DNA of 41,895 nt from NCBI GenBank assembly GCA_964564785.1, contig CAZMCT010000017.1, positions 1 to 41,895 of the forward strand. Reading direction: 5' to 3'. The position numbers and the translations under genes are program-made. Shown here piece after piece: positions 33,058 to 41,867 of the stretch (positions are counted from its first letter, which is position 1; every line of letters starts with the position of its first letter). Under the pieces are notes generated by a model. That model ran no database searches. It was not told the DNA's origin and saw only the letters and a program-made list of their open reading frames with translations. The DNA comes from CAZMCT01 sp964564785 (GTDB lineage Bacteria; Planctomycetota; Phycisphaerae; UBA1845; Fen-1342).

Positions 33058-33807
33058 TCACGGGCTCCGGTACTCGCGCCCGTCACGTCCGAAGAAATGC
33101 GTGATCAGCCCCGTGTCGCGGGCCCCGCGGCACCAGAATCGCGCCGGAATCGGCGCCCGCCCCGGCGTGTTTCGCAGCTTCGCCGCGTTCGCGTCGGGTC
33201 CCACGCTCCAGATCGCGTACCGCACCGGGCTCGTCCGCGGGTCACTGTGATACCGCCCCGCCTCCCCGGTGCAGTCCGGAAATGCATCCGGCACCCACAG
33301 CTTCGAACACTGCGGGTCCGGCGGCTCCACCAGCACGCTCTCGTTGATGTACGCCGCCCCCACCGCGCGGTAGCGGTACGTCTCGGCCGGCCGGAACACG
33401 TCCCGCATCTGCACCGCCGCGATGAACCCGTCCGCGCCGCCCTGCGAGACCGGCTTGCTCACCAGCGGCAGGTAACGTTGCGTCCCGAGCTCGATCGGCA
33501 GCTCGTATTCCGTCCGCAGATTGCACGAGAACCGCGTCGGCGGCAGCCCGCCCAAGTGCGCATCCGCGTACATCTGCAATGCCAGCCCCACCTGCCGCAG
33601 CTCGCTGTGCGCCGTCACGATCCGCGCTGCCACGCGCCCGGCCGCGATCGCCGGCAGCAGCAGCGAGATCAGCACCACCACGATCCCGACCACGACCAGC
33701 AGCTCGACGAGCGTGAACCCCGGCCCGCGCCGGCGCCCGCCTTGGGTCTGCGTGCGTGGAATGCCCGCTGCCGCCACCAGCCACCTCATCCGCTCGAGAC
33801 GCCGCAT
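33058..33807 (-). CDS. Prepilin-like (type IV pilin N-terminal) protein
   Basis: 249 residues. A long basic leader (about 29 residues, ending GGRRRGPG) precedes the cleavage site G|FTLVELLVVVG and a hydrophobic helix VVVLISLLLPAIAAG with Glu+5. Then comes a soluble domain starting ELRQVGLALQMYADAHLGGLPP. The overall plan is the same as the protein at 8324-9238, although the two are not close in sequence beyond the N-terminus. It lies 36 bases after the dockerin-tailed gene on the same strand, so the two may be expressed together. No pilus assembly ATPase or secretin is in the window. The role is unknown. Confidence 0.78.
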   Translation of the reverse strand: MRRLERMRWLVAAAGIPRTQTQGGRRRGPGFTLVELLVVVGIVVVLISLLLPAIAAGRVAARIVTAHSELRQVGLALQMYADAHLGGLPPTRFSCNLRTEYELPIELGTQRYLPLVSKPVSQGGADGFIAAVQMRDVFRPAETYRYRAVGAAYINESVLVEPPDPQCSKLWVPDAFPDCTGEAGRYHSDPRTSPVRYAIWSVGPDANAAKLRNTPGRAPIPARFWCRGARDTGLITHFFGRDGREYRSP

Positions 33808-33843
33808 CGCCTGCCACGCCGCTTCCGGCAGGCGCTGCCGTTC

Positions 33844-34965
33844 TTACGGGCATCCGCCCGTCGTCAGCGCGGCCACGAATACGTTGATATCGGCAAAATC
33901 GACCGCGAAGTCGCCGGTGAGATCGGGTGTGCACTCCGGGTAGGCCGCGGCGTACGCGGCCGGGCTGGTCAGCGCGAGGACGAACGGGTTGATGTCCGCG
34001 AAGTCGAGCTGCGCATCGCAGTTCGCGTCGCCGCACACGAAGTCGTCGGGGTGCATCACCAGCGCGTAATATCCGCCTTGGCCGGTCCATGACTCCTGGT
34101 TCAGGATGGCCAACAGGTTAAACGTCCCGCCTGGCGCCGGCCGGCTGTCGAAGGCCGGGTTGCGCCCCAGATGCACCGGCAACGTCCGCCCGGTCGCATC
34201 CACGAGCGTGAGGTCCGCGTTCGTGCCCCAGCCCCCGGGGTCGGCCAGCTTGACGCCCCGCAGCGCAATGCGTGCCGCCTGGTAGCGCTCACCCCCCGTC
34301 TGCCGCGTCGGATCCCAGATGAACTCGAACTGGCCGCCGCCGACCTCCGCCAGCAGGTCGCTGAGCGTCACCGCCTCGGGAGGCACGAACCCGACCCCGC
34401 GCTCCAGGATCACGATCTCGAAATCGAGCGTGGGCGAGTTGCTGTGCTGCTCGTTGACGTTCATCTTGCCCTGGTAGGGCAGCCCTCCGCGGGCCCGCAG
34501 CTCGATCAGGTCGCCCGCGCGCAGCGGCGGCGTGCCCGGCCCCTCGGGGTAGTTCAACCGCGCCAGCTCCGCAACCCACTCTTCGTTGGTGTAGCTGTAG
34601 ACGGGGTCGCCCAGCCAGGGCAGGTTGCCATAGTTCTGCCCCATCCACGCGGCCGTGCCACCGAAATCGTCGCCATCCCGCAGCCCGGGCAGCGGGAACG
34701 CCTGCACGAAGATTTCCCACTGCCCGCCCATCTGGAACGGATGGTACTCCGGGTCGTACGCCGGCGTCGGGTCCAGCCAATCCTCCGGGTTGTTCAGCAC
34801 CACGCCGAAGAGGCGGGTGGGAAAACCGTCCGTGTACGCGGTGCTCCCGTCCGGGTTCACCGCCTGAAAGTGCTGGTGCTGAATCAGCGGTACTTCTTCC
34901 CAATTCTGGCCCATGGCCCCCAGACCCAGTGCTAATCCCACCGACAACGCCACGGTCTTTCGCAT
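33844..34965 (-). CDS. Secreted protein with C-terminal dockerin-like (GC-rich repeat) tail
   Basis: 373 residues. Signal peptide MRKTVALSVGLALGLGAMG, then a ~270-residue beta-rich domain of unknown type (NWEEVPLIQHQHFQAVNP ... LFGVVLNNPEDWLDP ... ARGGLPYQGKMNVNEQHSNSP). The tail has two EF-hand-like repeats: GDANCDAQLDFADINPFVLA and TGDFAVDFADINVFVAAL, separated by a short Cys-containing linker, ending TTGGCP. The same double repeat ends the metallopeptidase at 38853-41867. Dockerin-like modules bind calcium and in some systems cohesins. No cohesin is in the window, and in this group the tail may be a cell-surface sorting or anchoring signal. A strong GGAGGTG site precedes ATG 34965. Confidence 0.8.
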   Translation of the reverse strand: MRKTVALSVGLALGLGAMGQNWEEVPLIQHQHFQAVNPDGSTAYTDGFPTRLFGVVLNNPEDWLDPTPAYDPEYHPFQMGGQWEIFVQAFPLPGLRDGDDFGGTAAWMGQNYGNLPWLGDPVYSYTNEEWVAELARLNYPEGPGTPPLRAGDLIELRARGGLPYQGKMNVNEQHSNSPTLDFEIVILERGVGFVPPEAVTLSDLLAEVGGGQFEFIWDPTRQTGGERYQAARIALRGVKLADPGGWGTNADLTLVDATGRTLPVHLGRNPAFDSRPAPGGTFNLLAILNQESWTGQGGYYALVMHPDDFVCGDANCDAQLDFADINPFVLALTSPAAYAAAYPECTPDLTGDFAVDFADINVFVAALTTGGCP

Positions 34966-35120
34966 GATTTCACCTCCAACGGCACCTCATCCCGGCGCGG
35001 ATGCAGCGCTGCCATTCACGGTGATTGTGAGGTCGCGCCGCTCGCGGCGTCAACACGCCGCGGCACCGGAGCCCCTCGCGCCAGCGTGCCGCTGCCGTGT
35101 CGGCCGGTGCACCACTGCCG

Positions 35121-35224
35121 TGTCTGTGGCACCGCCGCCTCGGCGGTGAAGCAACGACGGTGGTGCGCCACCCCACAGCCGAGGGCGGCTGTGCCACACT
35201 CCGGCCGACGGGCCGTCGGCCGCG
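35121..35224. repeat. Multi-palindrome intergenic element, copy 2 (inverted relative to copy 1)
   Basis: Reverse complement of 18498-18599 with only a few differences, carrying the same hairpins in the same order (CACCGCCGCCTCGGCGGTG, CCACAGCCGAGGGCGGCTGTGG, GGCCGACGGGCCGTCGGCC). It lies in the 267-base gap between the dockerin-tailed gene and the receiver/PPDK-N gene. Read through, both copies give the peptide TAEGGCAT, a sign of a repeat and not of a protein. Confidence 0.7.
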
Positions 35225-35232
35225 ACAGTTCG

Positions 35233-38229
35233 CTACTCGCGCTCCGCTGCGCGCAGTTCCTTCAGCACCGCCGCCCGCGAAACCTCGCCGTCCAGCCGCA
35301 CATCCAGCGGCGTCGCCAGCCGCACATGCCGCACGAACCGCGTCTCGTGCACCACCGGCTGCGCATCGAGCCAGCCCCAGTCGATGAACCCCGCGCCCGA
35401 AAACGGATTCACCGTCAGGTACGCCACGCCGAACGCCGTTAGATTCTGGAAAAAATGGCTGCCCTGCGACGGCTCGACCACGAAATCCGCCAACGTCGTC
35501 TCGACGATCACCCGCGCGGCCGAAATCTGCTCCCAGCGCACCGGGATGCCCAGCCAGGAGTGCGACGAGCCCCAGCGCCCCGGCCCGATCAGCACGTATG
35601 GCCGGCCCTCGGCCGCCAGCCGCGCGTTGAGCTGGCCGATGTCCTCCGCCATTTGCGGTGTCCCGGCCGGATCGAATACGCCCGGTTTCACGTAGATCAC
35701 ATCCAGCAGCCCCGGCACGCGTCCGTGCCCCAGCGCGTGCGGGCTGTAGCACAGCAGTTGCTCTTTTGGCAGCTCGCCCAGCTCGACTCGCTCGCACTCC
35801 CCCGCGGTCCCGCACGGGCGGATCTGCAATACCGCAAACTGCTGCGGCGTGGCGTCCAAGTTCACCGCGAACTCGATCTCCACCGGGCAGTTCATCCCCG
35901 TCCGCCCCAGCGCCAGCAAGCGCCGCAGCAGCGCCGCCAGGGGAAACGTCTCCGACTTGAGAATGTGCGCAAACGTCACGACCCGCACCCCCGGCTGGTG
36001 GATTCCGTCGTGGAACGACTCGTCGTCCGGCGACCACACCGAGCCGATCAGTTGCAGCGTGCCGTGCCGCTCGGCCTCGTCCAGGCCCAATTCCACGAGC
36101 CCTTCGTCGTGCGCCACCTGCGGGCGGTCCGAATCGGTCAGGTCGATCGCGTAGAACGTCCGTTGCGACCGGTCCAGAAACTCCTCCGGGTTCGCCAGTT
36201 GCGGCAGCACTTGCGGATGCGCCGGGCAGAACCGCAGCACGTGGCCGCCCTCGACCACGGTCTGGCCCAGCCCGAGCGCCACCCCCGCGACCCCGTCTTC
36301 CGGCCGCATCGCCCCGAACGGGTAGTAGTTGTACGAGCGTGCCACTCCTGCGAAGCTCGGGTAGAAATACCGGCCGTGCGCCGTTCCCACCACCGGTTGC
36401 AAGATCACCGCCATCTTCTCTTCGTCCAGCCGGTGCGACGTCGCCTCGAGGTAGCGGCGCGTGGCCGCGTGAAACGTCGACGCGTACACGAGCTTGATCG
36501 CCGTCGCGAGCTGCGCCAGCCGCACGGCCGGGTCGGCGTGGTTGTTCGGCAGCATGTGCGTGTCGTAGACGCCCGCCAGTGGGTGAAACTGCGAATCCTC
36601 CAGCAGGCTCGACGACCGCACCGCCAGCGGCGCTCGCACGATATCCAAGAACGATCTCAAGTCCGCGAGCACGTCGTCCGGCAGCCGCGCCGCCAGAAAC
36701 GTCCGCGTGACCCACTCGTCCTCGGTCGCCCGCAGGGCCGCCAGCCGGAGCTTGTTCGAATCGAGGAAATCGTCGAAGACGTCCGTTCCGATCACCACCG
36801 AGCGCGGCACGCCCACCTGCACGTTCGGAAACTCGACGTCCAGTCCCGCCCCCGCCAGCAGTGCGTCCACGAACGCCAGGCCGCGGGCCTTGCCGCCCAG
36901 AGCCCCGCCTCCAATCCGCGCGAAGGTGCAGCCCGCGTCGAACCGCTCGCGCGAGAAATCCTCGACCACCCCCCGCCGGTTCTGCCGCAAGGCCTCGCCG
37001 ACCGAGCGGATCAGGTACCGCCGCAGGGCTTCGAGGTCGCTGAACTCCGACACCCGCCGCGGCCGCATCCGCCGCGCCAGCGCAAACTCCGTCCGCGCCC
37101 GAAACCAGTTCGAGAAATGATTGTGCCGCGCGTGATACTCGATCGACTCGGCCGGCACCTCCCGCAGCACCTGCGCCATCCCGCGCAGATCTCCCGCCCG
37201 CGCCACCTCGCCGCCGCCCGGCAAACGGAACACGAAGTCCCCGAATCCGAAGTGCGTCAGCATGAAACTGCGCACATCCTCCAGCAGCGTCGGCGAGTGC
37301 TTGTGCAGAAAACTCACGCCCAGCCGCTCGGCCAGTTGCCAGTTCGACGCATCCGATGATTGGAGCAGAACCGGCGTGTCCGGCAGTTCCGCCCGCACCT
37401 GCCGGATGAACGCGATCCCCGCCTGCGGGTCCTGTATCCCCCCCCGCGGATACGACACGTCCGAGATCACCCCGAAAATCTGCTTGCGGAAGCGCCGGAA
37501 CAACTCCAGCCCTTCTTCGTAAGTCTCCGCCAGCAGCACCTTCGGCCGCGCCGCCATCCGCATCAGCTTGTCCATGTGGTTGAGGCCGTCCACCATCACC
37601 GCCCGCGTCTGGCGCACCAACTGGCTGTAGATGATCGGCAACAGCGACGAACGGAACCGAATCGAGTCCTCCACCAGCACGATCACCCCGACGTCGCCGA
37701 CCCGCGCATCCTGCTCGGCGTTCATCCGGTCCTCGAACACCTTGATGATCGCCAGGAACAGTTTCGCGTCGCCATGCCACACGAACGCTGCGTCCACGTG
37801 CTGCCGGTGCGCCGCCGTCACCCGCCCCAACTCCCACTCGTTCGCCACCAGCAACACCACCGGCAGCCCCGGCCGCTGGGCCCGCACCGCCGCCCCGAAC
37901 CGCCCCACATCCATGTCCCCCAACCGCGACATCGTGATCACCAGGTCGAAGGCACCGCCCCGCAGCAGCCGCAGCGCCTCTTCGCCCGTCGACACCCGCG
38001 TGATGTTCGGCGAATGCGTCAGCCCCAGATCCAGGTACTCCGTGTAGATCATCTCCGTCAGCAGTCCGTCCTCCTCCAGGATGAACGCGTCATAGGGGCT
38101 GCTCACGAGCAGAATCTGCTGGATCCGCTTCTGCATCAGTTGCGGAAACCGGCCGCGCCGCCAGTCGTGCCCGCCCGATCGGTCACCCGCCGCCGAACCA
38201 CCCGCAACCGGGACGCCCGTCATCGCCAT
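35233..38229 (-). CDS. Receiver-like/PPDK N-terminal (PEP/pyruvate-binding) fusion protein
   Basis: 998 residues. Residues about 37-170 look receiver-like (IQQILLVSSPYDAFILEEDG ... DLVITMSRLGDMD). A second such domain at 181-320 has VLVEDS and SDVSYPRGG (Asp257 at the usual phospho-acceptor place). From about 430 comes a PPDK/PEP-synthase N-terminal ATP-grasp region: ARIGGGALGGKARGLAFVDALL, PLAVRSSSLLEDSQFHPLAGVYDT, and later EIEFAVN...AVLQIRPC. No TxH phosphohistidine domain or TIM-barrel PEP domain is recognisable. The C-terminus has VEPSQGSHFFQNL. Homologous proteins occur in Bacteroidetes and Planctomycetes without known function. ATG 38229 is kept because the conserved region begins before the ATG at 38136. 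Confidence 0.78.
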   Translation of the reverse strand: MAMTGVPVAGGSAAGDRSGGHDWRRGRFPQLMQKRIQQILLVSSPYDAFILEEDGLLTEMIYTEYLDLGLTHSPNITRVSTGEEALRLLRGGAFDLVITMSRLGDMDVGRFGAAVRAQRPGLPVVLLVANEWELGRVTAAHRQHVDAAFVWHGDAKLFLAIIKVFEDRMNAEQDARVGDVGVIVLVEDSIRFRSSLLPIIYSQLVRQTRAVMVDGLNHMDKLMRMAARPKVLLAETYEEGLELFRRFRKQIFGVISDVSYPRGGIQDPQAGIAFIRQVRAELPDTPVLLQSSDASNWQLAERLGVSFLHKHSPTLLEDVRSFMLTHFGFGDFVFRLPGGGEVARAGDLRGMAQVLREVPAESIEYHARHNHFSNWFRARTEFALARRMRPRRVSEFSDLEALRRYLIRSVGEALRQNRRGVVEDFSRERFDAGCTFARIGGGALGGKARGLAFVDALLAGAGLDVEFPNVQVGVPRSVVIGTDVFDDFLDSNKLRLAALRATEDEWVTRTFLAARLPDDVLADLRSFLDIVRAPLAVRSSSLLEDSQFHPLAGVYDTHMLPNNHADPAVRLAQLATAIKLVYASTFHAATRRYLEATSHRLDEEKMAVILQPVVGTAHGRYFYPSFAGVARSYNYYPFGAMRPEDGVAGVALGLGQTVVEGGHVLRFCPAHPQVLPQLANPEEFLDRSQRTFYAIDLTDSDRPQVAHDEGLVELGLDEAERHGTLQLIGSVWSPDDESFHDGIHQPGVRVVTFAHILKSETFPLAALLRRLLALGRTGMNCPVEIEFAVNLDATPQQFAVLQIRPCGTAGECERVELGELPKEQLLCYSPHALGHGRVPGLLDVIYVKPGVFDPAGTPQMAEDIGQLNARLAAEGRPYVLIGPGRWGSSHSWLGIPVRWEQISAARVIVETTLADFVVEPSQGSHFFQNLTAFGVAYLTVNPFSGAGFIDWGWLDAQPVVHETRFVRHVRLATPLDVRLDGEVSRAAVLKELRAAERE

Positions 38230-38527
38230 CCATCAGGTCCTTCAGAATCCCAGCACCTCACGCCGAGCCACCGCGGCCACGACGGGCTTCCAGGCCCCGG
38301 CCGTGACACGAGTTACGATTCCGGCGGCCGACCCGGCGCTCCAACCGAACGGCCGACCATTCTAATGCCTGGCCGGTCCTCGCACGCCGGGTGCATCGTT
38401 ATCGGTCGTTGTCTCCGGGCCCACTTCGTCGCGAGGAACAGCCGGGGCGGACGGCGGCCGAGCGCTCTGCCCGCGGCGGCCCGCGTTTGGCCGCCTGCAA
38501 CGCAGCAGCCCGCTCAAAGAGGCGCTC

Positions 38528-38606
38528 AAAAAGAGGCCAGGCACCGCAGGGGTGGCTGTTGGCGCTACCGTGGTGGCGGCTTGGCACAGAGCTCGCCCCC
38601 TTTTTT
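38528..38606. repeat. REP-like intergenic element, copy B
   Basis: A ~79-base element starting AAAAAGAGGCCAGGCACCGC, with the core GCTGTTGGCGCTACC and ending CCCCCTTTTTT. It has the same complementary ends and core as copy A (2095-2188) but lacks the ~15-base internal duplication found there. Confidence 0.55.
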
Positions 38607-38761
38607 CAGGTGGCTGGTAGGGGTTTGCTTGCCCGTACGCGAAGACGGAGGCCCCGCCGGACGTTTTTGCGGGAACCTTCTCCCGGAGAACCGGGCCCCC
38701 TCCCGTAACGAGTACTCGACAGCGTTCGCGGTTTCCAGCTGGATGTCGCACAACATTATTG

Positions 38762-38790
38762 TTGCCTTGCGTTTGCGCAATCGATATCTT
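38762..38790 (+). promoter_or_regulatory. Promoter candidate for the metallopeptidase
   Basis: TTGCCT and TATCTT are separated by 17 bases. The start point would be near 38797, giving a leader of about 56 bases. GGAGG lies eight bases before ATG 38853. Confidence 0.4.
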
Positions 38791-38852
38791 CGAGAGGGTA
38801 GAGTGTAGCAGCCGGTCGTTGAGCCGTTTCATCATCCTGAAGGAGGCTATCG

Positions 38853-41800
38853 ATGCGCTGTGTGACGGGTCTGGGGGCGGTGCTGGTTTGTACGTCTGTC
38901 ATCTTCGCCGGGATCGGGGAAAACCCTCATGCCGCCGCCCGCCTCACGCAGGCTTACCCGGGTGTACAGCTCCTGCGCGAGAACGGCCAACTTGCCCGCG
39001 TCTGGGGCACGGAGTTCAGCTTCGGCCTCTCGCCCGTGGACAGTGCGACGGCCTTCGTCGAGTCCTTCGCGGACCTTTACGGCCTCACGTCGGACGAACT
39101 GGCGCCGGGCAACCCGCGCGACGGCGCTCTCACGCAGTCGCTCGGTTTCCGCCCCGGCCGCGCCGAGCCGCGGTTCACCCTCGTGTATTACACCCAGCAG
39201 CGCGGCGGCTTGCCCGTGTACGGCGGCGAACTCCGCTTGCTGGTCCGCAACGAGGCCAACTTCCCGCTCGTCCTCGCTGCGGCCAACACGTACGACCTGG
39301 GTGACTTCCAGGTGCCGGCCGACGCCGAGTCGAACGTCAACTTCGCGGCCGCGCAGGCCGCGGCCCTCGCGGCCGTCCCGGGGCTGCTGAATTTCACGGA
39401 GTATGCGCTCGTCGTCTGGCCCGATGCTCAGGGCAAGCCCCGCCGACCGCGGGTCGCGATCGTCTTCGATGCGGACAACGGCATGCCGGCCATGCCCGAG
39501 TATGAGAAGTACCGCTTCGTCGCGGACGCCGTTACCGGTCAGATTCTCGAGCAGGAAAACCGCATTCTCGACGTCGATGTCACCGGCAGCGTCCACGGCA
39601 TGGCCACGAGCATTCCCAAGGCTGACGCGTGCAATCCGGAAGTGGACACGGTGATGAAGTACGCGCAGGTTTCGATCGGCTCGACCATCCGCTACACGGA
39701 CGCGAACGGCAACTTCGTGATCCCCAACGGCGGCTCGAGCCCCGTGACGGTCACGTCGCCGATCGGCGGGCAGTATTTCGACGTGTTCAACCAGGGTGGG
39801 TCCAACACCGTGCTGACGCTGACCGTGACGCCGCCGGGGCCGGCGAATTTCATGCACAATGCCGCCAACAACAGCGAATACAACCGCGCCGAGGTCAACG
39901 GCTACATCCAGGCCAACATTGCCCGCGACTTCGCCCTCGCGCAGAACCCCGCGTACCCGGTCATCTATAACCAGCTCAACTTCCCCGTCAACGTGAACAT
40001 CAACGATGACTGCAACGCGTACTACGATTACGCGTCGATCAACTTTTTCCGCGCCCTGGGCGGCTGCAACAATACGGGGTTCTCCAACGTCATTCACCAC
40101 GAGTACGGCCACCATCTGGTCGACTCCGGCGGCAGCGGCCAGGGCGCGTACGGCGAGGGCATGAGCGACTGCATCGCCCTGCTGATCTCCGACACGCCCA
40201 AGTGCGCGGTCGGCTTCTACGCGGGCGACTGCGTCGACGGCATCCGCAACGCCGACAACACCCTGCAATACCCGTGCTCGGGCGAGATCCACTACTGCGG
40301 CCAGCTCCTGTCGGGCTGCGTCTGGAGCACCCGCAACGAGCTGATCGTCACCGAACCCGCCAACTACCTCGCGATTCTCTCGAACCTGACGGTCGATTCG
40401 ATCCTGCTCCACACGGGCACGTCGATTACGCCCGCCATCTACACCGACTTCATCACGCTCGACGGCGGGGCGCATTTCGACGAAATCACCGCCGGCTTCG
40501 CCGCGCACAGCATGGTTCCCGCTCCGCCGCCGTCCAACGACAACTGCGCCGCGGCCGAGGCGGCCTGCCCCGGGCAGACCTACACCGGGAGCACGCAGTG
40601 GGCCACCGACGACGGCACCGCCTCCTGCGGCTCGTCGTCGAGCACGCCCGACGTGTGGTACACCTACACGCCCGCTTCCAGCGGCAGCGCCACTTTCAGC
40701 CTCTGCGGCAGCGGTACGAGCTACGACTCCGTGCTCTCGATCCGCACGGCATGCGCCGGCAGCGAGCTGAACTGCAACGACGACGGTTGCGGCGGCTACT
40801 CCGCCCCCTCGACCATCACCCGCAACGTCACCGGCGGCACCACCTACTGGATCCGCATCAGCGGCTACAGCGGCGCGACCGGCCCCTACGCGCTCACCAT
40901 CACCGGTCCGGCCTGCCAGGCCAGCAACTACACGCTGACCACCGCGGTGAATCCCTCCGGCAGCGGCACCATCACGCTGAACCCGCCCGGCGGCTCATAC
41001 GCCCCCGGCACCGTCGTGACGGTCACGGCCAACAACAACACCGGCTACCACTTCGTGAACTGGTCGGGCGACCTCTCCGGCTCGACCAACCCGACCACCA
41101 TCACGATGAACGGCAACAAGTCGATCACCGCCAACTTCGCGCTGAACACGTATACCCTGACGACGAGCGTGGCGCCGGCCAACAGCGGCACCATCACGCT
41201 CAACCCGCCCGGCGGCACCTACACCCACGGGACGACCGTCAGCCTGACCGCCAATCCGGCCACCGGTTTCCACTTCAACAACTGGTCCGGCGACCTGAGC
41301 GGCTCCAGCAATCCGACGACGATCCTGATGAACGGTCCCAAGACCGTGCAGGCCAACTTCGGCCTCAACACCTACACGCTCACCATCACGATCAGCGGGC
41401 AGGGCACCGTCCTGCTGAACCCGCCCGGCGGCACCTACACGCACGGCACGAACGTGCAGCTCACAGCCGACCCCGCCGACGAGTGGATGTTCGACCACTG
41501 GTCCGGCGACCTGAGCGGCAACACCAACCCGATCAGCATCCAGATGAACGGCCCGCGCTCCGTGGGCAGTACGTTCCTGCCCGACTGCAACGGCAACGGC
41601 GTACCCGACGCTCAGGACATCGCCGGCGGCGCGTGGGATGACAATGCCAACGGCGTGCCCGACGTCTGCGAGCAGATTCCCGGTGACATGAACTGCGACG
41701 ACGTCGTGAACTTCGCCGACCTCAACCCGTTCGTCCTGGTGGTGACCGACCCCAGTCAGTATCTCGTGCAATACCCGTCGTGCATCCGCCTCAACGGCGA

Positions 41801-41867
41801 CTGCAACGGCGACGGCGTCGTGAACTTCGCCGACATCAACGCCTTCGTGGTGCTCCTCAGCCGCTAA
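38853..41867 (+). CDS. Secreted multidomain zinc metallopeptidase with dockerin-like tail
   Basis: 1004 residues. Signal peptide MRCVTGLGAVLVCTSVIFAG, then an FTP/propeptide-like region (about 60-240: FSFGLSPVDSATAFVESFADLYGL ... GGLPVYGGELRLLV). The catalytic domain has HEYGHH (His416, Glu417, His420) and a probable third ligand Glu435 in GEGMSD. This is a gluzincin pattern related to M36/M4 peptidases. A PPC-like domain follows (about 560-690: PDVWYTYTPASSGSATFSL ... TYWIRISGY), then three InlB-type repeats (693-909), each with WSGDLSG. The tail, GDMNCDDVVNFADLNPFV and CNGDGVVNFADINAFVVLL, is dockerin-like. It is likely secreted and calcium-bound. Substrate unknown. Confidence 0.85.
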   Translation: MRCVTGLGAVLVCTSVIFAGIGENPHAAARLTQAYPGVQLLRENGQLARVWGTEFSFGLSPVDSATAFVESFADLYGLTSDELAPGNPRDGALTQSLGFRPGRAEPRFTLVYYTQQRGGLPVYGGELRLLVRNEANFPLVLAAANTYDLGDFQVPADAESNVNFAAAQAAALAAVPGLLNFTEYALVVWPDAQGKPRRPRVAIVFDADNGMPAMPEYEKYRFVADAVTGQILEQENRILDVDVTGSVHGMATSIPKADACNPEVDTVMKYAQVSIGSTIRYTDANGNFVIPNGGSSPVTVTSPIGGQYFDVFNQGGSNTVLTLTVTPPGPANFMHNAANNSEYNRAEVNGYIQANIARDFALAQNPAYPVIYNQLNFPVNVNINDDCNAYYDYASINFFRALGGCNNTGFSNVIHHEYGHHLVDSGGSGQGAYGEGMSDCIALLISDTPKCAVGFYAGDCVDGIRNADNTLQYPCSGEIHYCGQLLSGCVWSTRNELIVTEPANYLAILSNLTVDSILLHTGTSITPAIYTDFITLDGGAHFDEITAGFAAHSMVPAPPPSNDNCAAAEAACPGQTYTGSTQWATDDGTASCGSSSSTPDVWYTYTPASSGSATFSLCGSGTSYDSVLSIRTACAGSELNCNDDGCGGYSAPSTITRNVTGGTTYWIRISGYSGATGPYALTITGPACQASNYTLTTAVNPSGSGTITLNPPGGSYAPGTVVTVTANNNTGYHFVNWSGDLSGSTNPTTITMNGNKSITANFALNTYTLTTSVAPANSGTITLNPPGGTYTHGTTVSLTANPATGFHFNNWSGDLSGSSNPTTILMNGPKTVQANFGLNTYTLTITISGQGTVLLNPPGGTYTHGTNVQLTADPADEWMFDHWSGDLSGNTNPISIQMNGPRSVGSTFLPDCNGNGVPDAQDIAGGAWDDNANGVPDVCEQIPGDMNCDDVVNFADLNPFVLVVTDPSQYLVQYPSCIRLNGDCNGDGVVNFADINAFVVLLSR
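40929..41579 (+). repeat. Three tandem in-frame repeats in the metallopeptidase gene
   Basis: Units of about 216-222 bases share near-identical DNA such as ACGCTGAACCCGCCCGG (40975 on, 41195 on, with a relative at 41413 on). They encode the InlB-type repeat blocks TLTT..NPPGG.Y..GT..VTA..GYHFVNWSGDLSG. Such similarity would allow copy-number change by recombination. Confidence 0.7.

Larger units (their letters stand above)
38230..38852. other. Intergenic region upstream of the metallopeptidase
   Basis: 623 bases with no convincing gene. It holds REP-like copy B (38528-38606) and the promoter candidate at 38762-38790. Position 38230-38527 shows only GC-rich non-coding sequence. Confidence 0.5.

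Noticed and set aside
34970..37837. Second minus-strand open frame of about 955 codons over the receiver/PPDK-N gene
   Set aside because: It lies in another frame of the real gene, is Arg/Gly/Ala-rich and shows no family motifs. This is a typical high-GC shadow.
38391..38708. Small plus-strand coding region before the metallopeptidase
   Set aside because: It overlaps the REP-like element and has no ribosome binding site or recognisable domain.
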